A DNA stretch of 64,000 nucleotides from contig CACYXE010000004.1 in assembly GCA_902778275.1 (NCBI GenBank), positions 22,127 through 86,126 on the forward strand. Direction: 5' to 3'. The position numbers were made by a program, and so were the translations under genes. Source of the DNA: Oscillospiraceae bacterium. GTDB lineage: Bacteria > Bacillota > Clostridia > Oscillospirales > Oscillospiraceae. This document shows, piece by piece, positions 1 through 8,134 of the stretch. Under the pieces are notes generated by a model. It was not told the origin of the DNA and made no database searches. It saw only the letters and a program-made list of their open reading frames with translations. Each line of letters starts with the position of its first letter. The first letter of the stretch is position 1.

Positions 1-1409
1 GGGCGAAGAAGTGATCGTCCGCCTGTGTAAAATCGTATTCGAAAGTTCCGCACACGATCTCGTCTTTTGAGCATGCGGCGAGGGTGGGCATCGTATATAA
101 ATCTACATACAGACAGTCAATGTCATCCGCAAGAAGTTGATCTGCCAACTCACGGTAGAAAGCTTTTTCCATGGGGTATTTCTTGTAATCGGGATAGAAA
201 TTGTATACGTAATTTCCAATCCCGCAGAGGATCAAGGCGACCAGGATACTTTTTTTCACAAGGTTATCCGGGAACTGGTCAGCAAAATACGTAAAGGCAA
301 AAGTCAAAACCAGAAACCACATGAAGTAATAAATCGGTCGGGTCGGGAAAAAGAAAACACCCACTACGAAAACGCCGAACAAGCTGATGGTGGAGAACCA
401 GAAAGGCAGAGCAGCGGGGGACAGATCTTTTTTACGCAGGATCCGGAACAGGACGATCACGGCAACAGCCCAAAAAACAAGAGAGAAGAGAAACAAACCG
501 CGCCATTTCCAACCGAGGGAAATGTATCGCAATCCCGTGATCTCCATGATATCGTGAACGCTTCTTGAGAGTCCAGTCGAGAACCCGTTTGTCAGAAAGC
601 CGATCGGCGAGATGATTGTATTGCTGTTGGTCGGGATAAGGCGGATCACCCCAAGCCCCAGAAGGTTAGCGGCCATACATAGCAAGACAAAACGCAGGGT
701 CCGCCGGGAGTACCCGTATTTCCACCAGCACAATAGCTCCAAAACCAGCAACGGGATATTTAAAACCAGCGTTTCCCGCAGACTTTGCATGCCAAACGCG
801 ACATTCATCAACACCGCGACAGCAATCGCCCTGCCTTTTACGGGCAAATCGCGGCGCAGCCGGAGGTAAAGGCCGAGATGAAACAAAACGCCCAGCACAT
901 AACAGGCATAATAGCTGGCCATGGTATAAAAAATCTGAAAGCTGTATGTGGACGAACTGGCGCTGGTTCCAAGGATGACGGCGCCCGAGAGACAAAACAG
1001 GCCGGTCAGGATGCTGCGGCGCCGGAAAAAAGGTTTGCAGCACCAAACGAAAGCCCAAAAGATGGCGACCATCATCAGGCTTGACGCGATGCCCATTGCC
1101 AGGACACTGTCATGAATGAAAACTTGGATGAGCGCGGCCAGAACAGGCGTAGCAATCACATAGTATTGATTCCCGAAAATCCAATCCCGGGGAAAAAGGG
1201 TGTGTTCTTCTGCCATCAGCTTCGCCACATAGGCGTCCGCGTATATGTCAAAGTTGTACCATTGGCAGCTGTGGAAATTGATCCATACGATTGAAAAGAA
1301 ATAGACCAAGGTACACAAAACAAACAACAAACTCAGCCAATCGCAACGTAATAAAAGTGAAAGTTCTCTCTCTCTCTCTCTCTCTCTTAAACAACTTAAG
1401 TGAAATCAT
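1..1409 (-). CDS. Polytopic membrane protein (GT-C-like), partial, start out of frame
   Basis: On the minus strand a reading frame without stops runs from about 1366 off the left window edge (at least 450 codons). It encodes many hydrophobic helices and, after the first one, an acidic loop (FDIYADAYVAKL) like the first loop of GT-C glycosyltransferases; the family is not certain. The only well-placed start is ATG at 1409, with GAGG eight bases upstream and only 10 bases after the queT stop, so it is probably co-transcribed with queT. Between this ATG and the long frame lies an (AG)11 tract. With 11 units the ATG frame is shifted and ends at a TGA within about 40 codons. With 12 or 9 units it would enter the long frame. 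TTG codons near 1330 are in frame but lack a clear Shine-Dalgarno sequence. Likely a phase-variable gene in the OFF state, or a sequencing indel. Confidence 0.7.
1365..1386. repeat. (TC)11 dinucleotide tract inside a start region
   Basis: Eleven perfect TC units on the plus strand, AG/GA on the coding strand. The tract lies 7 codons after the ATG at 1409 of the minus-strand membrane protein. Gain of one unit or loss of two would join the ATG to the long frame, so slipped-strand mispairing would switch expression. Confidence 0.85.
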
Positions 1410-1419
1410 AAAATAAACC

Positions 1420-2004
1420 TCATTTTGCGTTCACTTTGTTGACAAAGGCCCGGAAGCTTTTCAGCGTGGGCAGATAGCGCATGAGAGGGAAGCCGATGAC
1501 GTACAGCACGATCAGCTCGCCCAGGCCCACCCAGGCGCCGTTAATAAGAAACAGGCCAAAGTGCTGAAAGATATTCATGCCCTCGTAAGCGCCGGTGATG
1601 ACTGCGCCCACGATGACGGCGTTGAAAATCACCGGCATGAAGCAAGCCAGCAGTTGGCCGGGGATATAGCTGCGGGCATCCAGCGAGGCGACAGCCGGAT
1701 CGGCCAGGGCGCGGCGTGCTCTGCGGCCCAGCCGGGCGGTGATCAGTCCGGCGCCCAGGGTGGCCAGGGATCCGAAGAGGATGTCAAAGATATTGCCGGT
1801 GATGAGGTTTGCCAGAAAACAGCCTGCGAAAAGGCCCCAGGCGGTGCCGGGGAAAAAGTAGGGCAGGATGCAGAGGGCTTCGGAGACGCGCAGCTGGATG
1901 GCGGCGTAGCTGATGGGCGCCAGAGCGATGGTCAAAACGGCGTAAGCCGCGCCCACCACGGCGGCGACTGCAAGGCTGAGGACAGGGGAGCTGGGCTTGT
2001 TCAT
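1420..2004 (-). CDS. queT: QueT-family queuosine precursor transporter (ECF S component)
   Basis: A 194-residue, highly hydrophobic protein with five to six membrane segments. The N-terminal block (AVLTIALAPISYAAIQLRVS, then EALCILPYFFPGTA and a GNIFDILFGSLATL stretch) is the recognisable QueT/DUF988 pattern. QueT is the substrate-binding subunit of an energy-coupling-factor transporter that imports queuine or preQ precursors; the shared ECF energising module is not in this window. The start is ATG at 2004, nine bases after GGAGG. A longer upstream frame exists but has no ribosome-binding site and would erase the structured leader. The queH gene lies just upstream on the same strand, which supports a queuosine-salvage role. 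The next gene starts 10 bases after the stop. Confidence 0.85.
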   Translation of the reverse strand: MNKPSSPVLSLAVAAVVGAAYAVLTIALAPISYAAIQLRVSEALCILPYFFPGTAWGLFAGCFLANLITGNIFDILFGSLATLGAGLITARLGRRARRALADPAVASLDARSYIPGQLLACFMPVIFNAVIVGAVITGAYEGMNIFQHFGLFLINGAWVGLGELIVLYVIGFPLMRYLPTLKSFRAFVNKVNAK

Positions 2005-2124
2005 GTGGGGATACCTCCATTTTTTGTTATAGCGGACGGAGGCAGCCCAAGGCACAAGACCGGGCAGAGCCCGGACCCATTTTTTGCTCAGCCTCCATCG
2101 GCTGACACTGGGTGTGGAAACCAG
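2005..2124 (-). promoter_or_regulatory. Structured leader of queT, possible preQ1-type switch
   Basis: The 150 bases between queH and queT hold several hairpins when read on the minus strand: one at 2108-2124, one at 2089-2104 and a perfect 6-bp stem at 2060-2074. The queT Shine-Dalgarno (GGAGGTA, 2012-2018) can pair with TGCCTCC at 2038-2044. The same GCCTCC can instead pair with GGAGGC at 2091-2096, inside the upstream hairpin. Two mutually exclusive pairings that hide or free the ribosome-binding site are what a translational riboswitch needs, and queT genes are known preQ1 targets. I could not match a specific preQ1 class by eye. Confidence 0.45.
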
Positions 2125-2155
2125 CGTTTGTTTACTTATTGTATGGGGTGAACGC

Positions 2156-2788
2156 TCAGGGGGCGTTCTGCTCCCGGGCGGCCCGGTCCCGCAGGGAGAA
2201 CTCACAGCCGCAGTAGTTTTGCTGATACAGCTCATATTGCCGGGCAAGCTGGGAGGAGCGCATTTCCCGGCCTTGCTTTTTGAAGTCCGAGGGCAGCCAG
2301 GCCACGCCCTCTTCCCGGGCGATCTCCTGTCCCAGCTGATTGATGAGCTGCGCGTTTTTATAGCGGGAGAGGGTCAGGGTGGTGCAGAAATAGTCAAAGC
2401 CGTAGCGCCTGGCCAATCTGGCCGCTTCCCGCAGGCGCAGGCGAAAGCAGACCGCGCAGCGGGCGCCGCCCTCCGGCTCGTTTTCCAGCCCCTGCACGGA
2501 CTGCGCATAGCTGTCGTGCTGCCAGGGCTCGGCCAGGACAGTGACCGCATCGGCCAGGCCCATGCGCTCGATCAGCTGCAGCTGGGTCTGATAGCGTCTG
2601 TCGAATTCCTCCTGCGGATAGAGATTCGGGTTATACCACAGGAGCGTCACGTCGAAATACTGCGTCAGATATTCCAAAACGGAACTGGAACAGGGACCGC
2701 AGCAGCTGTGCAGCAGCACGCTGGGTCTGCCCTCGCCCCGGGCGCGGATGATCCGATCCAATTCTTTCTGATAATTCGTCTGGCTCAT
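2156..2788 (-). CDS. queH: Epoxyqueuosine reductase QueH
   Basis: A 210-residue protein matching the QueH (former DUF208) family, which reduces epoxyqueuosine to queuosine in tRNA independently of cobalamin. Visible hallmarks are the N-terminal HSCCGPCSS motif with vicinal cysteines (about residues 27-35), a second Cys pair in CAVCFRLRL, and the C-terminal NYCGCEFS motif; these ligate Fe-S and metal centres in characterised members. The conserved TTLTLSRYKN segment is present. The start is ATG at 2788, but no normal Shine-Dalgarno precedes it; a TATACT box ends six bases upstream, so the transcript may be leaderless. It is transcribed in the same direction as queT. Confidence 0.9.
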   Translation of the reverse strand: MSQTNYQKELDRIIRARGEGRPSVLLHSCCGPCSSSVLEYLTQYFDVTLLWYNPNLYPQEEFDRRYQTQLQLIERMGLADAVTVLAEPWQHDSYAQSVQGLENEPEGGARCAVCFRLRLREAARLARRYGFDYFCTTLTLSRYKNAQLINQLGQEIAREEGVAWLPSDFKKQGREMRSSQLARQYELYQQNYCGCEFSLRDRAAREQNAP

Positions 2789-2830
2789 GGCCGCAGTATA
2801 CCATAGTTCCTTGGAAAAAGCTACAATTTC

Positions 2831-2859
2831 TTGACGGCTTGCCGATCTCGGTATATTAT
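2831..2859 (+). promoter_or_regulatory. Sigma-A-like promoter for dCMP deaminase
   Basis: TTGACG at 2831-2836, a 17-bp spacer and TATTAT at 2854-2859, followed 33 bases later by the start codon. It lies close to the divergent queH start. Confidence 0.6.
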
Positions 2860-2892
2860 GAAGAAAAACAAGGGCCACAAGGGGGAAGCTTT

Positions 2893-3375
2893 ATGGATAA
2901 CCGCACAAGCAAGCAGAACTACTATCTGGACATCGCCGACTCCGTGCTGGAGCGGTCCACCTGCCTGCGCCGCAAGTACGGCGCCATCATCGTGCGAAAT
3001 GATGAGATCATCTCCACCGGCTACAACGGCGCGCCCCGGGGCCGCCGCAACTGTACGGATCTGGGTTACTGCATGCGGGAGAACCTGCACATCCCCTCCG
3101 GTGAGCGCTATGAGCTTTGCCGCAGCGTCCATGCGGAAGCCAACGCCATCATCTCCGCCCCGCGGCGGGATATGATCGGTGCCACCATCTATCTGGTGGG
3201 GCGGGACGCCAAGACCGGCGAGCTCCTGTCCGACGCCATGTCCTGCTCCATGTGCAAGCGCCAGATCATCAACGCCGGCATCGACCGGGTGGTGATCCGC
3301 ATGACGCCTACCGAGTATCGGACCATTCCCGTCAGCGACTGGATCGAGAACGACGACAGTATTTTCCTGCTGTAA
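2893..3375 (+). CDS. dCMP deaminase family protein (ComEB-like)
   Basis: A 160-residue zinc-dependent deaminase of the cytidine/deoxycytidylate deaminase superfamily. The catalytic HAEANAI motif (His ligand and general-acid Glu) is followed by CSMC, the two zinc-binding cysteines, with the expected spacing. NGAPRGRRNC upstream is typical of the dCMP deaminase/ComEB branch. It would convert dCMP to dUMP for thymidylate synthesis. The start is ATG at 2893, close behind a GGGGGAAG ribosome-binding site; an 18-codon upstream extension in the same frame overlaps the promoter and is unlikely to be translated. Monocistronic, ending in a strong bidirectional terminator. Confidence 0.88.
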   Translation: MDNRTSKQNYYLDIADSVLERSTCLRRKYGAIIVRNDEIISTGYNGAPRGRRNCTDLGYCMRENLHIPSGERYELCRSVHAEANAIISAPRRDMIGATIYLVGRDAKTGELLSDAMSCSMCKRQIINAGIDRVVIRMTPTEYRTIPVSDWIENDDSIFLL

Positions 3376-3390
3376 TTATAATGTATGAAA

Positions 3391-3421
3391 AACAGCGGCA
3401 GACTTTGGGTCTGCCGCTGTT
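3391..3421. terminator. Bidirectional terminator between convergent genes
   Basis: Perfect 13-bp stem (3391-3403 with 3409-3421) and a 5-base loop. It separates the plus-strand dCMP deaminase from the convergent minus-strand aminotransferase. Confidence 0.8.
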
Positions 3422-3433
3422 GGCGTTTTCGGA

Positions 3434-4627
3434 TCAGTGGGTGGCGTTGTACTTCTCGATGGCCACGGCGAGGATCTCCATAGCCCGCTCCAGATCCTGG
3501 CAATTGATGGTATAGGCCATGCGGACCTCGTTCTTGCCCTTGCCGGGGGTGCTGTAGAAGGGCTCGCCGCAGGCGAACATCACCGTGTCGCCCTTGTCGT
3601 CAAACTCCCGCAGCAGCCAATACTGGAAGGTGTCAGCGTCGTCGATGGGCAGGGCGGCCATCACGTAGAAGGCGCCCTTGGGCTCCCGGCAGACCACGCC
3701 GGGGATCTTCTTCAGGCAGCGCATCAGCGTGTCGCGCCGGGCCTTGTACTCCTCCCGGACCTCGTCGAAATAGCTGGGATCCAGATCGTAAAGGGCGGCG
3801 GAGGCCACCTGATCCACCGTGGCCGAGCACAGACGGCACTGGCACCATTTCATGGCCTGGGCCATGAAGTCCGCGTTCTTGGAGATCAGCATGCCCACAC
3901 GGGCGCCGCAGGCGGAAAAGCGCTTGGACACAGAGTCGATGACGATCACGTTGTCCTCGTAGCCCTTGAACTGCAGGGCGCTCATCAGCGGCTCGCCGCC
4001 GTAGACGAACTCCCGGTAGACCTCGTCGCAGATGATGAACAGGTCATGCTCTTTGGCGATGTCCAGCATCAGCTTCAGCTCGTCCTCGGTGAGCACCGCG
4101 CCGGTGGGGTTGCCGGGGTTGGAGATGAGGATGGCGCGGGTATGCTCGTTGATCTCCTTCTCCACCCGCTCGCGCACGGCGTAGCGGTAGCCCTCCTCGG
4201 GGCTGGTGGTGATGGGGTGGACCCTGGCGCCGGCCAGAGTCACGGAGGTATGGTAGTTGGGGTAATAGGGCTCCGGTACCAGCAGCTCGTCCCCGTCGTC
4301 CAGCAGGGTGGCCATGGTCATCTGCAGGGCCTCGCTGCCGCCGCTGGTGGGCAGGATCTGAGCGCGGCTCAGCTCCACGCCGAGGCGGGCATAGTACTTG
4401 CGCACGGCGTCCAGCAGCTCGGGCACGCCGCCGGAGGGCGCATAAGCCAGGACCGGCTGGTTGAAGGCCTTCAGCGCGTCATAGAAGGCGGTAGGTGTCA
4501 GGATATCAGGCTGGCCGATGTTCAGATGATAGATCTTCTTGCCGGCCTCAACAGCCTTGGCGGCTTCACCGTTGAACTTCCGCATGGGAGAAAGGCCGCA
4601 TTGTTCCATTTTAGATGAAAATTTCAC
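3434..4627 (-). CDS. Class I/II PLP aminotransferase (aspartate aminotransferase-like)
   Basis: A 397-residue fold-type I aminotransferase. Visible motifs are GQPDILTP near the N terminus, the SNPGNPTG segment, the CDEVYREF motif with the PLP-pyridine Asp, and DSVSKRFSACGARVG with the Schiff-base lysine. C-terminal VRMAY supplies the substrate-carboxylate Arg. The substrate is probably an aromatic or acidic amino acid but cannot be settled from sequence. The start is GTG at 4627, seven bases after AGGGGG. It has its own promoter (TTGATT, 17 bp, TAAAGT at 4661-4689) divergent from addB. Confidence 0.88.
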   Translation of the reverse strand: MKFSSKMEQCGLSPMRKFNGEAAKAVEAGKKIYHLNIGQPDILTPTAFYDALKAFNQPVLAYAPSGGVPELLDAVRKYYARLGVELSRAQILPTSGGSEALQMTMATLLDDGDELLVPEPYYPNYHTSVTLAGARVHPITTSPEEGYRYAVRERVEKEINEHTRAILISNPGNPTGAVLTEDELKLMLDIAKEHDLFIICDEVYREFVYGGEPLMSALQFKGYEDNVIVIDSVSKRFSACGARVGMLISKNADFMAQAMKWCQCRLCSATVDQVASAALYDLDPSYFDEVREEYKARRDTLMRCLKKIPGVVCREPKGAFYVMAALPIDDADTFQYWLLREFDDKGDTVMFACGEPFYSTPGKGKNEVRMAYTINCQDLERAMEILAVAIEKYNATH

Positions 4628-4660
4628 ACAATTACCCCCTGTTCGTTTTTTGATGCTGTT

Positions 4661-4689
4661 ACTTTATCACTTTCAGAGGCCGGAATCAA
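4661..4689 (-). promoter_or_regulatory. Sigma-A-like promoter of the aminotransferase
   Basis: Read on the minus strand: TTGATT (4689-4684), a 17-bp spacer and TAAAGT (4666-4661), about 35 bases before the GTG start. Confidence 0.5.
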
Positions 4690-4727
4690 TAGCCCATGAA
4701 AAAATCCGGCACTTTGTTTGGCACGGC

Positions 4728-4756
4728 TTGCGCGGGCAAGGGGGATTTGGTAAAAT
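4728..4756 (+). promoter_or_regulatory. Sigma-A-like promoter of addBA
   Basis: TTGCGC at 4728-4733, 17-bp spacer, TAAAAT at 4751-4756, about 50 bases before the addB start. Confidence 0.55.
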
Positions 4757-4804
4757 ACAATAAATATATTGAAGCGACATCATGGGTGAGAAGGAGGGAG
4801 AGAC

Positions 4805-7800
4805 ATGCTGCGTTTGATCCTGGGAAAGGCCGGCGCGGGCAAGACCGCCGCTGTGATCGAGGAGATCCGGCAGGCGGCGGCGCGGCGGCAGGGCGGCAAT
4901 CTGCTGCTGGTGCCGGAGCAGTACAGCCATGAGGCGGAGCGGGAGCTGTGCCTGAAATGCGGCGACAGCCTGTCCCTCTATGCGGAGGTGTTCAGCTTTA
5001 CGGGCCTGGCCCGGCGCGTTCTGCAGCAGCAGGGCGGCGGCGCGGCCCAGTTCCTGGACAAGGGCGGCAGGCTCCTGTGCATGGCTCTGGCCCTGCGCCA
5101 GGTGGGGCCCAGGCTTCGTATCTATTCCGCGGCCCAGCGGAAGGCAGAGCTGCAGGTCATGCTGCTGCAGGCCGTCGATGAAATGAAGGCCGCCTGCGTT
5201 ACGCCCGAGATGCTGGAGGCCGCGGCGGAGGCCTGCGGCGACGGCCTGGGGGACAAGCTGGGGGATCTGGCGCTGATTAGCGCCGCCTACGACGCGGTGG
5301 CGGCGCAAGGCCACGCCGACCCCATGGATCGGCTGAGCGTCCTGGCCGGGCAGATCCCGGACAGCGGCTTCGGACCGGATACCCACGTGTATGTGGACGG
5401 CTTCATCGACTTCACCGCCCAGGAGCGGGCGGTGCTCAGCGCCCTGCTGCGCAAGGGCGTGCAGCTGACCGTATGCATGACGGTGGATGACTTGCAGGGA
5501 AACAATGAGATCTACGCCCTGTCCCGTATCGCCGCCCGCCGCCTGCTGGCGGAAGCCGGGGAACTGGGGCTGGAGGTCGTCATCGAGCATATGGAGGGCG
5601 ACGGCAAGGACGAGGCGCTTCGCTTTCTCGCGGACAATCTGTTCAGCTATTCCGCCGTCCGCTACGACGGGGACACGGCTCCGGTACGCCTGTACGCCGC
5701 CGAGAACGTGACGGCGGAATGTGAGTTTGCCGCGGCCCGCGCCCTGGAGCTGGTGCGGGATACCGGCTGCCGCTGGCGGGATATCGCCCTGGCGATCCGG
5801 GGCTTTGAGGACTACCGCGGTACCTTGGAGAGCGTGTTCCGCCACTATGGCGTGCCCCTGTTTACCGCCCGCCGCAGCGAGCTGCTGTCCAAGCCCTTGC
5901 CCCTGTTGATCGCGCTGAGCTATGAGATCGTGGGCGGCGGCTGGGACGTGGACGACGTGATCAGCTACATGCGCACAGGGCTGGCCGGGCTGGACCCGGC
6001 AGAGTGCGACGTGCTGGCGGACTATATCTTCAAGTGGCAGCTGCGGGGCAGCGCCTGGGAGCGGACGGGCGACTGGCGGCAGCACCCGGCGGGCTACGGC
6101 GCGGATTACGACGAGGCCGCCGAGGAAAAGCTGAAGCAGATCAACGCCCTGCGCCGCCGTCTGGCGGGGCCGCTGCTGGCCTTCCAGCGGCAGGGCCGGG
6201 AGGCGGACACCGCCGAACAGCAGGCCGCCGCCCTGGCGGAGCTGTTCCGGCGGATGAAGCTGCCCGAGCAGCTGAGCGCCCGGGCGGAGGCTCTGAATGC
6301 CCGGGGACAGGAGACCCTGGCCGGAGAGTACCGGCAGCTGTGGGAGCTGATCGTCTCCGCGCTGGAGCAGTGCGCCGCCATCCTGGGCGATACGGAAATG
6401 GACATGGCGGGCTTCGGCAGCCTGTTCACTCTGATGCTGTCCCAGTATGACGTGGGCGTGATCCCCGTGTCCCTGGACCGGGTCTCCGCCGGCGACTTTG
6501 ACCGGATGCGCCGCCGCAGCATCAGGCACCTGATCGTGCTGGGCTGCAGCGACGACCGGCTGCCCCCCACCCAGGAGAGCAGGGGCGTCTTCTCCGAGGA
6601 GGAGCGGCAGCGCCTGCTGGAAATGGAGATCGACCTGGGGGCGGGCGAAAGCGAGCTGTGGCGGGAATTTTCCCTGATCTACAACTGCCTGACCCTGCCG
6701 TCGGACAGTCTGGACCTGTGTTATGCCCGCTGCGGCGCAGACGGCGAACGGCAGCGGCCGGCTTTCGTGTTCAACCGGGCCCGGGCCCTGTTCGATCGGG
6801 AAGCGGAAAACGTGCAGACGGAACAGCTGCGCCTTTCCGCGCCCGCTCCGGCGCTGACCCTGGCCGCCCACGCGGTGCGCGGCGGCAGCGGCGCGGCCCA
6901 GGCCGCGGCGGACTATTTCCGCGCCCGGCAGCCGGAGCGCTTTGCCCGGCTGGAGGTCGCGGCCCAAATGAGCCGCGGGCGTCTGTCTCCCGCGGGGGTG
7001 GAGGCGCTGTACGGCAGACGCCCGCGGCTGAGCGCCTCCCGGATCGATAAATTTGCCTCCTGCAAATTTGCCTACTTCTGCCAGTACGGGCTGCGGGCCA
7101 AGCCCTATGAGCCCGCGGGCTTCCACCCGCCGGAGATCGGCACCTTCATGCACTACGTGCTGGAAAACACGGCCCGCCAGGTCAAGGACCTGGGCGGCTT
7201 TGCCGCGGTCTCGGACGAGACGCTCGGGCAGATTACCGACCGCTGGGTGGAGACCTACGTCCACGAGGAGCTGAACGATTTTCAGGAAAAGAGCAGCCGC
7301 TTCGTCTACCTGTTCCGCCGCCTCTGCGGCGACGTGCACCGGGTGGTCGCGGACATGGCCGGGGAGCTGCGCCGCTCGGATTTCGAGCCCCTGGACTTCG
7401 AGCTGGACTTTTCCAAGGCCAGCGACATGCGGCCCCTGGAGCTGGGCGAGGGACAGGAGGCCATGACCCTCACCGGCATCGCCGACCGGGTGGACGGCTG
7501 GCTCCATAAGGGGCAGCTGTATCTGCGGGTGGTGGACTACAAGACCGGACGCAAAAAATTCAGCCTGTCCGAGGTGTGGTACGGCATGGGCCTGCAGATG
7601 CTGTTGTATCTGTTCGCCCTGGGCGAGGACGGACAGAGCCGCTACGGTGCGGAGGTCATCCCGGCGGGCGTGATGTACGTGCCCGCCCGCAATGCCCTGC
7701 TCTCTCTGCAGAAGGATCTGAGCGAGGAAGAGGCGGAGAAAAAACGGGGCGAGGAGCTGCGCCGCAGCGGCCTGGTCCTGGACGACGCCGACCTCATCGA

Positions 7801-8134
7801 GGCCTGGGAGAAGGGCGCGGACAAGCGGTATATCCCGGTAAAATTCCGCGCGGGCAAACCCGCCGGAGATTCCCTGGCCACGGCGGAGCGGCTTGGGCTG
7901 CTGGCGGAGCATATCCGCAAGACCCTGGCCGGTATGGCCGAGCAGCTGCACCGGGGCAGCATCGCGGCGGATCCCTATTACCGCAGCCAGCAGGAGAACG
8001 CCTGCCTGAACTGCGACTATTTTGCCGCCTGTCATTTCAGCGAGGGCGAAAACGGCGAGAGCAGCCGCTTTATGCCCAAGCTCTCGGAAAACAAGGTCTG
8101 GGGCCTGCTGGAAGGAGGCGAGGACCGTGCGTGA
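4805..8134 (+). CDS. addB: ATP-dependent helicase/deoxyribonuclease subunit AddB
   Basis: A 1109-residue AddB of typical length. AddAB processes double-strand breaks for homologous recombination, as RecBCD does in proteobacteria. Walker A is GKAGAGKT at residues 7-14. The C-terminal RecB-like nuclease domain has the catalytic VVDYKTG near residue 909. Four cysteines frame this nuclease: two in FASCKFAYFC (about 752-758) and two or more in ENACLNCDYFAACHF (about 1066-1076), the AddB iron-sulfur staple that holds the domain together. The start is ATG at 4805, six bases after GGAGGGAG. It overlaps addA by 8 bases, indicating translational coupling. Confidence 0.93.
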   Translation: MLRLILGKAGAGKTAAVIEEIRQAAARRQGGNLLLVPEQYSHEAERELCLKCGDSLSLYAEVFSFTGLARRVLQQQGGGAAQFLDKGGRLLCMALALRQVGPRLRIYSAAQRKAELQVMLLQAVDEMKAACVTPEMLEAAAEACGDGLGDKLGDLALISAAYDAVAAQGHADPMDRLSVLAGQIPDSGFGPDTHVYVDGFIDFTAQERAVLSALLRKGVQLTVCMTVDDLQGNNEIYALSRIAARRLLAEAGELGLEVVIEHMEGDGKDEALRFLADNLFSYSAVRYDGDTAPVRLYAAENVTAECEFAAARALELVRDTGCRWRDIALAIRGFEDYRGTLESVFRHYGVPLFTARRSELLSKPLPLLIALSYEIVGGGWDVDDVISYMRTGLAGLDPAECDVLADYIFKWQLRGSAWERTGDWRQHPAGYGADYDEAAEEKLKQINALRRRLAGPLLAFQRQGREADTAEQQAAALAELFRRMKLPEQLSARAEALNARGQETLAGEYRQLWELIVSALEQCAAILGDTEMDMAGFGSLFTLMLSQYDVGVIPVSLDRVSAGDFDRMRRRSIRHLIVLGCSDDRLPPTQESRGVFSEEERQRLLEMEIDLGAGESELWREFSLIYNCLTLPSDSLDLCYARCGADGERQRPAFVFNRARALFDREAENVQTEQLRLSAPAPALTLAAHAVRGGSGAAQAAADYFRARQPERFARLEVAAQMSRGRLSPAGVEALYGRRPRLSASRIDKFASCKFAYFCQYGLRAKPYEPAGFHPPEIGTFMHYVLENTARQVKDLGGFAAVSDETLGQITDRWVETYVHEELNDFQEKSSRFVYLFRRLCGDVHRVVADMAGELRRSDFEPLDFELDFSKASDMRPLELGEGQEAMTLTGIADRVDGWLHKGQLYLRVVDYKTGRKKFSLSEVWYGMGLQMLLYLFALGEDGQSRYGAEVIPAGVMYVPARNALLSLQKDLSEEEAEKKRGEELRRSGLVLDDADLIEAWEKGADKRYIPVKFRAGKPAGDSLATAERLGLLAEHIRKTLAGMAEQLHRGSIAADPYYRSQQENACLNCDYFAACHFSEGENGESSRFMPKLSENKVWGLLEGGEDRA

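Noticed and set aside
67-1294. Several short plus-strand frames at the left end
   Set aside because: They are antisense to the membrane-protein frame on the minus strand, which gives a coherent hydrophobic protein through the whole stretch.
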